A stretch of DNA of 9,640 nucleotides from Euryarchaeota archaeon UBA40 (lineage in GTDB: Archaea > Thermoplasmatota > Poseidoniia > Poseidoniales > Thalassarchaeaceae). The DNA lies in NCBI GenBank assembly GCA_002506875.1, contig DAYJ01000029.1:1-9640 (forward strand), read 5' to 3'. The position numbers and the translations under genes were made by a program. The notes under the pieces are model-generated. The model worked only from the letters and a program-made list of their open reading frames with translations, was not told the origin of the DNA and searched no databases. Of this stretch, positions 1-5,640 are shown one piece after another. The first letter of the stretch is position 1. Each line of letters begins with the position of its first letter.

Positions 1-87
1 ATCATCAATCTCGAGATCTAGATTATCGACGGCCATGAAGCCATTATCATACCGTTTCGTTACTCCTCTGTAGATTACATTCACCAT
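1..87 (-). CDS. ABC transporter ATP-binding subunit, MalK-like (N-terminal fragment)
   Basis: This gene runs off the window's left edge; only 29 codons are visible, beginning ATG at 87. The translation begins MVNVIYRGVTKRYDNGFMAV and continues DNLDLEIDD. That is the first strand and A-loop region of an ABC ATPase: a V-x-K-x-Y/F aromatic (Y13) just before the 'A-V-D-(N)-L-(D/S)-L-x-I' strand, as in MalK/UgpC proteins (family knowledge). Walker A, Q-loop, signature and Walker B would lie outside the window. The start sits 4 bases after the MalG stop codon and has a clear ribosome-binding site (GGGG ending 7 bases before ATG). It is the expected energy-supplying partner of the two permeases upstream. 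MalK assignment rests on this short N-terminus plus operon position; another sugar-type ATPase subgroup is possible. Confidence 0.85.
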   Translation of the reverse strand, partial: MVNVIYRGVTKRYDNGFMAVDNLDLEIDD

Positions 88-99
88 TTGATCACCCCT
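88..99 (-). promoter_or_regulatory. Shine-Dalgarno site of the MalK-like gene
   Basis: On the minus strand the sequence is AGGGGTGATCAA directly before ATG at 87. It matches the complement of the archaeal 16S tail (AGGAGGTGATCC) over GGTGATC. It overlaps the MalG stop codon TGA (94-92), suggesting translational coupling between the two genes. Confidence 0.7.
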
Positions 100-1372
100 T
101 CACTCCACCCGCACTCAAACCTTCGATTAAGAAGCGTTGGAACGCGATGAACAGAACAACCACTGGCAAACTAACCAACAAAGAGGCTGCTGCGAAGTCA
201 CCCCATGCTTGGCCAGTAGAGGATATGAGGGAAGCAAGGCCGACTGGCAGAGTGTACATCTCTTCACTCGTGTTGAAAGTGAGAGCGAGGAGGAATTCAT
301 TCCATGCTGCAAGAAATGAGAACAACGCGGTGACTGCAACTGCGGGTAAAGAGAGAGGTAGAACGATTCGCCAGAAAACCTGTGTCTGACTGCAGCCATC
401 TACGAGAGCGGCCTCTTCAAGCTCCCTTGGGACTGTGTCAAAGAAACCCTTCAGCATCCAGACGCAAAGAGGTAGGGCTGTGACTGAATAGGCCAGAATC
501 AGGCCGAGGGAAGTGTTCAGCAGCCCGAGTGCCTTCATTACAAGGAAGTAGGGAACAAGAATAATGACGCCAGGGAACATTTGGACAAGGAGGAAGGCAA
601 ACATCGCTGGATCACGCCCACGAAAGCGAAAGCGACTGAAAGCATATCCAGCAGGAATTGCTAGGGCCAGGCCCAGAAGGGTAGTTCCGATAGAAACGAT
701 GAACGAATTTCGAGTCCATAACCAGAACGACTCTGAAGATACCAGTTTCTCGAAGTGCTCCCCAGTGACCTCATCCATGAATCCCCCCCCTAAGGAGTTC
801 CCAGGAGATACAGCGACATCCAGAATCCAAAGAAGAGGAAGGGCAACTATAGCCACTGCATGGAGGAGAACTAGGTGATGCAACGCATGGCTGTGCTTCT
901 CAGCCATCACCCTATTCATTCTAAGGCCAAGTTCAGCCGCCTTGACTGTCAATCGACCGGACACCCAGAGAGTTACCATCGGCATTGACCCAGCAACAGG
1001 AACAAGAAGGAAAGGAACAGCTGTCCAAGTCGTAAACCAGATATCTATCCAGAGACCGGGTCCATCCAAATGATGGAGAATTGAGAGGAATAAGCCGATT
1101 CCAGATATTGCGAAGATCCCATCACGGATATTCTTCGTTCCATGATCCAACTGCCTCAACAAGAGAAGGACTACAAGATGGACGAGAACGATACACATTG
1201 ACGAATATATTGCGTCTTCATTTCCCCTCATAGTGGAAAGGGCTACTGATAGCGATGCTACGAAGATAACAACTGCGTAGTATGCCCGAAGGCTCTGAAT
1301 CTCTTGTGGAACGTACCATCGTCGAGCAAGATCTGACTTTGACGCACGAGGTATAGAATCCATAGAACTCAT
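92..1372 (-). CDS. Carbohydrate ABC transporter permease, MalG family, with four extra N-terminal membrane helices
   Basis: This is an inner pore subunit of a CUT1-type sugar importer, 426 aa. The start chosen is ATG at 1372. It overlaps the upstream permease stop as ATGA and has GGAGG 7 bases upstream. A longer reading to 1453 would run 85 bases into the upstream gene with no ribosome site. The family core begins near residue 165: a first core helix about 165-187, the extracytoplasmic loop, helices about 222-246, 255-280 and 286-306, the EAA loop at about 319-343 (E-E-A-A-L-V-D-G ... I-V-L-P-L) that docks on the ATPase, and the typical end FQRFLIEGLSAGGVKG. Ordinary MalG proteins are about 280 aa. 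Here about 160 residues precede the core, with hydrophobic helices near 32-48, 55-73, 84-101 and 110-138. Their role is unknown. A run of eight G (plus-strand C at 783-790) encodes L-G-G-G near residue 195; the frame is intact. Confidence 0.93.
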   Translation of the reverse strand: MSSMDSIPRASKSDLARRWYVPQEIQSLRAYYAVVIFVASLSVALSTMRGNEDAIYSSMCIVLVHLVVLLLLRQLDHGTKNIRDGIFAISGIGLFLSILHHLDGPGLWIDIWFTTWTAVPFLLVPVAGSMPMVTLWVSGRLTVKAAELGLRMNRVMAEKHSHALHHLVLLHAVAIVALPLLWILDVAVSPGNSLGGGFMDEVTGEHFEKLVSSESFWLWTRNSFIVSIGTTLLGLALAIPAGYAFSRFRFRGRDPAMFAFLLVQMFPGVIILVPYFLVMKALGLLNTSLGLILAYSVTALPLCVWMLKGFFDTVPRELEEAALVDGCSQTQVFWRIVLPLSLPAVAVTALFSFLAAWNEFLLALTFNTSEEMYTLPVGLASLISSTGQAWGDFAAASLLVSLPVVVLFIAFQRFLIEGLSAGGVKG

Positions 1373-2841
1373 GCGACTGCCTCCGTAGCATTTGTCCGCT
1401 TCATGTATGTCCAAGAAAAGACGACAAGCATGACGAATATCACTACTGACCAAGCAGCAGCAACGCCATATGCACCATCACGGAAAGCAACATCGTACAC
1501 ATATGTGATTAGGATGTCCGTCGAACCAGGGCCATCAAAATCCAGATTCGGACCGCCGTCAGTCATGAGGTAGATGACATTGAACATATTGAACGTCCAG
1601 ATGAATCCGAGCAGAGACAAGGGGACAAGGGCACTTCTCAGATTCGGGAGAGTAAGGTGCCTAAACTGACCAAGAGTTCCAATCCCATCGACCTCTGCTG
1701 CCTCGTACATATCCTTTGGTAGAGCTTGAAGGGCGCCTGAGATAGACATCATCATGAATGGAATTCCGAGCCAGATATTGACTAGAATAACAGCAAATCG
1801 GGCGCCGTTCGCATCCGCAAGGAGATTCAGATCCGTTCCAAGAAGGTCGTTTATCGCCCCAGCCGGTTCGAACATGCCCCTCCATACGAGGACCGTGATG
1901 TACGATGGAATTGCCCACGGTAAAAGGAGAAGCGTGCGATACATCGTCTTCCCACGCAAACCACTCTTGTTGAGTGCGAGGGCAAGAAGGAGTCCAAAAC
2001 CAATGTGAGATACAACATTGACTACGGTCCACAGCAGAGTGAAGACAGTCACACGAAGAAATCCAGAAGTGGAGAATACTGTGAAGAAGTTCTCAAGCCC
2101 AACGTAGACATGCTCACCCAAACGGGATTGATCTGCATCGGTTAGAGCGAGCCACATACCGTAGATTACAGGATAGAAGGTCAATACTGCGAGCGAAAGT
2201 AAAGCAGGTGCAATGTAGAGATGAGCCCCTTTAGATGTGGTACGGCCATCCCTATAATCTAACCAGCGCAGACCGTAAAGAAGTGCGATGAGGCTCAACG
2301 AAATCGAGCCAATAGCAAAGAGATAAGGGGATGTCTTGAGAGGAGCTGCCAACGTATCCTCTGTTGTTGAACTACTCAACATTACAGGCGAAATTACCTC
2401 AGTACCATTAGAATAGATTGTCAGTACTGCGAAGTAGTATTCTTGTCCGGAAGGGATGCCAGTGAGGGTGCAGCCAATCGATATTGTACCATTTGGTACA
2501 ACGCCACTACCATCTGATTTACGATGAATAGGGACAATGATATCGTCGCCTAGACCATAATGACAATCATCGTACCAATCACCCATTTCAGGTTGCATCA
2601 AATCCGCTGTTTCACCTACAATAATTACTGAATGAAGTAGAGAATCCTCAGTTCTAGAAAACTCAGAACCATTCATCCGAATCTCATAGTAGGTTCCGTT
2701 CGTAGCCGGTTCAGAAAGTACCATCTCGATGCCTACTTGACGATATCCTACAGAGCCGTCTAACTCAATCTGATTCACAGAACCAGCAGAAACAATACCG
2801 AGAAGAATCGGAAAAATAAGGAGGATCAGAAAACGTCTCAT
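1369..2841 (-). CDS. Carbohydrate ABC transporter permease, MalF family, with secreted-type N-terminal ectodomain
   Basis: This is the second pore subunit of the sugar importer, 490 aa. ATG at 2841 overlaps the binding-protein stop as ATGA and has GGAGG 7 bases upstream. The C-terminal ~290 residues are MalF-like: helices near 208-232, 262-290, 303-321, 347-370, 403-425 and 458-480, and an EAA loop at 379-400 (YEAAEVDG ... LTLPN). MalF normally starts with cytoplasmic residues before helix 1. Here residues 1-20 look like a signal peptide (MRRFLILLIFPILLGIVSAG) and are followed by a ~150-residue, N-glycosylation-sequon-rich domain. Two cysteines (C93, C124) could form a disulfide. Residues ~127-160 (LTGIPSGQEYYFAV...) resemble the end of a fibronectin type III fold. 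An extra helix at ~173-192 returns the chain to the cytoplasm. The ectodomain may help dock the binding lipoprotein (inference). Confidence 0.93.
   Translation of the reverse strand: MRRFLILLIFPILLGIVSAGSVNQIELDGSVGYRQVGIEMVLSEPATNGTYYEIRMNGSEFSRTEDSLLHSVIIVGETADLMQPEMGDWYDDCHYGLGDDIIVPIHRKSDGSGVVPNGTISIGCTLTGIPSGQEYYFAVLTIYSNGTEVISPVMLSSSTTEDTLAAPLKTSPYLFAIGSISLSLIALLYGLRWLDYRDGRTTSKGAHLYIAPALLSLAVLTFYPVIYGMWLALTDADQSRLGEHVYVGLENFFTVFSTSGFLRVTVFTLLWTVVNVVSHIGFGLLLALALNKSGLRGKTMYRTLLLLPWAIPSYITVLVWRGMFEPAGAINDLLGTDLNLLADANGARFAVILVNIWLGIPFMMMSISGALQALPKDMYEAAEVDGIGTLGQFRHLTLPNLRSALVPLSLLGFIWTFNMFNVIYLMTDGGPNLDFDGPGSTDILITYVYDVAFRDGAYGVAAAWSVVIFVMLVVFSWTYMKRTNATEAVA
1380..1384 (-). promoter_or_regulatory. 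Shine-Dalgarno site of the MalG-type permease
   Basis: GGAGG on the minus strand, 7 bases before ATG at 1372 and inside the end of the MalF coding sequence. It decides the start: the longer reading from 1453 has no such site. Confidence 0.7.
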
Positions 2842-4106
2842 CCGCTCCCCTCCAAATCCGATTCCAAGGCTGCATCAGCCGCTGCCAACGCCGTAGTAGC
2901 ATCCAATTCACCTGAGTAGACGTTCTCGAATGCGGTACCTAGTGGGTCATAGACCATTGACATCGCTTCTGTTGTAGGGGCAGGAAATCCCACCATTAAC
3001 TGATCAAGAAACCCAGATATGACGGAGTTCTGAGCCACCTCGGGATCAACGTATACGTCGACATGTGTAGGCATCGTGTAGGTCTCTAAGGCGAATTCAC
3101 GTTGTGATTCGCTTGAGGAAAGATGTAGCGCAAGACGAACTGACCACTCCTTCTGAGATGATTGCTTCGAAACCGACCAACCCTTGTATGTAACGAGAGG
3201 AGATACTCGCTCCCCCGTGGAATCCACAATTGGTAGTATAGACTGCTGCAATGGAATCCTACCCGCCTCATATGTGGCCCAGTTCCAAGGGCCATCGACA
3301 ACCATTGCTGCCTTGGAACTGAGGAATTGCGTCTTCATCGATTCAGATTGAGTCCCGGTTTGGACTACTCCATGAGCCATCTCAAGATCGATCATCCAAT
3401 CCATGGCTTCTGCTGAACCATTAGAATCCAAGGTTGGAGTCCCATTCTCATCGAATAAGGAACCACCATATCCGGCTTGAAAACCAAACCACCAGTAAGC
3501 GTTCTTTACAGGCATTGCGAGGCCGTTCACATCCCCTTGAGTCAATTGAGATGCTGCTGAAACCATATCGTTTAGCGTCCAATCCTCCGATGGATGATCG
3601 ACTCCAGCTGCATCAAAAAGAAGTGGGTTGAAAATCAAACTTAGACAGTCCTGGCTTGCAGGGATACCGAGAAGATCCCCCCCATATTTCATCGCATTAA
3701 GCGCTCTTGCATCGAACTTCGAACGTTCAAGAGGTGTAAGATGAGGCCTCAAATCCTCTAAGAGAGATTGCCCTCCAACACGCACTTCGCCAATTTCTCC
3801 AAGTTGATCCGAAGAAAGACGGACCACATCAGGCGCCTCTCCTCCTTGTGCTGCAATCATGAATTGCCGCGCTGCTTCACTGAACGGAATAGCCGATGTT
3901 TCTACCTCCACTCCCGGGTTAGAGGCCATGAAGCGAACGATTTGTGACTCGAACGTGGCCAGTTCTTTACTCTCTGTAGCAAAGGAGTGCCATACGACTA
4001 GTGATACGGTTTCAGTATCCGTTTCCTCAATTGAACTATCAGGACTCACACATCCAGGTAAGAGGAGGAGGATAACAAGGATGAACGGCGTGGCGTTCCT
4101 TAGCAA
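2838..4106 (-). CDS. Sugar-binding lipoprotein of ABC importer, MalE/SBP-1 family
   Basis: This is the extracellular substrate-binding protein of the importer, 422 aa from TTG at 4106. It begins with a short hydrophobic segment and a lipobox, L-L-P-G-C with Cys19, so it is probably lipid-anchored outside the membrane. An acidic linker (SPDSSIEETDTETV) follows. Family features come next: VVWHSFATES (first strand), the A-P-D-V-V segment, the hinge region G-I-P-A-S with F-N-P-L-L-F, and SKAAMVVDGPWNW, where MalE-type proteins bind sugar with aromatic residues; a W-W pair lies in KNAYWWFGFQ. Start: GTG at 4115 would extend it by 3 residues, but the GAGGTGAT ribosome site covers that GTG. TTG lies 8 bases past GAGG, as at the neighbours. 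Sugar specificity cannot be read from sequence. A run of seven G (plus-strand C at 3677-3683) encodes Y-G-G-D; frame intact. Confidence 0.92.
   Translation of the reverse strand: MLRNATPFILVILLLLPGCVSPDSSIEETDTETVSLVVWHSFATESKELATFESQIVRFMASNPGVEVETSAIPFSEAARQFMIAAQGGEAPDVVRLSSDQLGEIGEVRVGGQSLLEDLRPHLTPLERSKFDARALNAMKYGGDLLGIPASQDCLSLIFNPLLFDAAGVDHPSEDWTLNDMVSAASQLTQGDVNGLAMPVKNAYWWFGFQAGYGGSLFDENGTPTLDSNGSAEAMDWMIDLEMAHGVVQTGTQSESMKTQFLSSKAAMVVDGPWNWATYEAGRIPLQQSILPIVDSTGERVSPLVTYKGWSVSKQSSQKEWSVRLALHLSSSESQREFALETYTMPTHVDVYVDPEVAQNSVISGFLDQLMVGFPAPTTEAMSMVYDPLGTAFENVYSGELDATTALAAADAALESDLEGSG
2846..2853 (-). promoter_or_regulatory. Shine-Dalgarno site of the MalF-type permease
   Basis: GGAGGGGA on the minus strand; its GGAGG ends 7 bases before ATG at 2841. 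It lies within the last codons of the binding-protein gene, which overlaps the permease start as ATGA, pointing to coupled translation. Confidence 0.7.
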
Positions 4107-4110
4107 ACAT

Positions 4111-4118
4111 ATCACCTC
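4111..4118 (-). promoter_or_regulatory. Shine-Dalgarno site that sets the binding-protein start
   Basis: GAGGTGAT on the minus strand overlaps the phosphatase stop codon TAG (4120-4118). It is a full match to the archaeal anti-Shine-Dalgarno. It covers the upstream in-frame GTG (4115) and sits too near an out-of-frame ATG (4110). The in-frame TTG at 4106 has usual spacing, so TTG is the preferred start. Confidence 0.6.
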
Positions 4119-4795
4119 TACGCGCCAAGAGTTTCCCCTGGGAACAAATTAGGCCAGATAGCACGAAGATCCGTACCTAGAACTACAGGTACCCCCGCAT
4201 CTTTGAATGCAGCATGTGCCTCGTCTCTGGCGGGATTGAAACCGATAAAACGAGACCCTTCAATCTGCATGGAAAGATCCATGCTATTGTCACCAACACT
4301 CACAATCTCAGATGGATGAATACCAAGGATACGATGGAGTTTCGATACCATCTCACCCTTGTTCCACGCCGATACGCGGCAAATCCCTTCATCTAGAAGG
4401 TATCCTTGACCGTCATATTCGAACCCGTTCGCTGCCCAATCGTCGACCTTTAACATTCTAGCAATCGTCGAAACGAAGAGATCAACACCTGCAGAGATAA
4501 TCACCACATGGATGCCTCTCTCCTTGAGTTCCGACACTACTTCACGTGCACCATCCATAAGTCGAACACCGCTGTAGCAACGGAACAACTCATCGCGATG
4601 GATACGTGGTTGAACATCTTTCCAGAGTCGAATATCTTCCCGCATGAACTCCTCATCGGTTAGCTCCTTGTTCAGGAACGCCTGAAGGAGGGATGGATCC
4701 CCTGTACCAAAATGGCCGTGGATAACGGCCCAAGATGAACCCGCGTCAGCAAGAACACCATCGCAATCGAAGGCGACCGCCTTGACTGCTGACAT
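4118..4795 (-). CDS. HAD-superfamily phosphatase, subfamily IB, phosphoserine-phosphatase-like
   Basis: This 225-aa protein has the complete haloacid-dehalogenase catalytic set. Motif I is D-C-D-G-V at residues 10-14 (nucleophile D10, acid D12). Motif II is I-I-S-A-G with S101. The conserved lysine is K146 in WNKGE. Motif IV is G-D-N-S-M-D at 168-173 (D169, D173 for Mg2+). A helical cap lies between motifs I and II (about 15-80). Spacing and motifs resemble archaeal SerB-like HAD-IB hydrolases (family knowledge), so it should remove phosphate from a small phosphorylated molecule in the cytoplasm. It is the first gene of the sugar-importer operon, 11 bases before the preferred start of the binding lipoprotein, so a sugar phosphate is a plausible substrate. 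Phosphoserine cannot be excluded. No Shine-Dalgarno precedes ATG at 4795, so the transcript could be leaderless. Confidence 0.88.
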   Translation of the reverse strand: MSAVKAVAFDCDGVLADAGSSWAVIHGHFGTGDPSLLQAFLNKELTDEEFMREDIRLWKDVQPRIHRDELFRCYSGVRLMDGAREVVSELKERGIHVVIISAGVDLFVSTIARMLKVDDWAANGFEYDGQGYLLDEGICRVSAWNKGEMVSKLHRILGIHPSEIVSVGDNSMDLSMQIEGSRFIGFNPARDEAHAAFKDAGVPVVLGTDLRAIWPNLFPGETLGA

Positions 4796-4887
4796 GGCTG
4801 TACGCTTCGCTAACGCTGACTTAGTCCCATCGCCTCCGGATTGGACCGGGGGCCAAAGCCCCCGATCCGGAGTTCCGGCCGCGAAAC
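4796..4887 (-). other. Intergenic region between giant surface protein and importer operon
   Basis: This 92-base gap is the only real intergenic space in the window. The half nearest the giant gene holds a strong hairpin (4834-4872). The remaining ~38 bases before the phosphatase ATG should contain a promoter if the operon is transcribed independently, but I see no convincing TATA box. The weak A/T patch ACTAAGT at 4825-4819 lies about 26 bases upstream of the ATG, the right place for a leaderless transcript, yet is a poor match. Confidence 0.5.
4834..4872 (-). terminator. GC-rich imperfect hairpin after the giant gene (terminator or RNA-stability element)
   Basis: An outer 8-bp stem (CTCCGGAT at 4834-4841 with ATCCGGAG at 4865-4872) and an inner 7-bp stem (CGGGGGC at 4847-4853 with GCCCCCG at 4858-4864) enclose a 4-base loop. 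A 5-base bulge (4842-4846) lies on one side only. In minus-strand RNA the hairpin begins 15 bases after the giant gene's stop codon. No U-run follows, so it is not a classical intrinsic terminator. It may mark a 3' end, protect the upstream mRNA or be a copy of an intergenic repeat. Confidence 0.45.
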
Positions 4888-5640
4888 TCAGGAGAGTCGC
4901 GCTGGGCTGGTCGTTCCAGTGTAGCTCATCAGAGGCGTTGCCGTCTGACCACCAGGCACATACTGCACCGTGATTAGCATCGAATCGAGCATCTCTCCCG
5001 TGACGGGGTCCTTCATCAGGATATAGATGATGTCGCCAGCACCGAATCCAGTGCTACAATCAGCGTCAGGACCTGTGCAATCGATACTGTCCTTGAACGT
5101 CACCATCGAGTTACTGTTCGATGGCAGTCGACCGTAGACACCACAGTTACCAGTGCTGTCGCCAGAGTTACCCGAATTGTCAATCAATGTTGAATCCGTA
5201 AGACAAGAGTCCGCAGGGGCATACTTGTCAGTGAGATTGAACAGACGGAACTGTTGCTCTCCAGCTGAATCCACCCACTCGAGACTCACACGGACCGCTT
5301 GCGTAGCAAGTTCGGTCTGCGCACCGTTCACGGTGATCTTCCAAGCCCAGTTGTTCTCATCGTTATCATCGATACTAACATCAGTGATTGCAGTTACACG
5401 AGGGGAAGCCTTTCCTGACACATCCGCAAGCGAACTTGACCAGACATAGATTGTTCCAGCAAGAACCACTGTGATTGCCACGAGCAGAATCGTTGCGATG
5501 ACGGGGCTGACTGCCTCTTCATCTGCAGCAATGGTCTCGAAAACTTCCTCGTCCTCTTCACGGCGTGCCGAGATGAGGTTCAGGCCAAGGAATAGGCCCA
5601 CGAGGCTCACAGATAGTAGTCCCGGGAGGAACGAACTGAC
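4888..5640 (-). other. C-terminal membrane module: TM helix, acidic cytoplasmic link, archaeal type IV pilin N-terminus and head domain
   Basis: This is part of the giant protein. The first helix (5640-5566) ends at R-R, giving a cytoplasmic stop-transfer. About 17 acidic residues lead to A-V-S-P-V-I-A-T-I-L-L-V-A-I-T-V-V-L-A-G and then TIYVW (5514-5440). This segment is the hallmark of archaeal type IV pilin/archaellin-like N-termini. The following ~180 residues form a polar, beta-rich, cysteine-containing head. Residues before the helix are acidic (A-D-E-E) rather than the basic residue usual in class III signals. No in-frame ATG lies between the first helix and the pilin helix, so it is read here as a fusion. 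Confidence 0.75.

Noticed and set aside
1373..1453. Longer start for the MalG-type permease
   Set aside because: It would overlap the MalF-type gene by 85 bases and lacks a ribosome site, whereas ATG at 1372 has GGAGG at 7 bases and an ATGA junction like the neighbouring gene.
1661..2032. A 123-codon minus-strand frame inside the MalF-type gene
   Set aside because: It is an off-frame shadow of the permease, which shows the EAA loop and membrane helices over the same bases.
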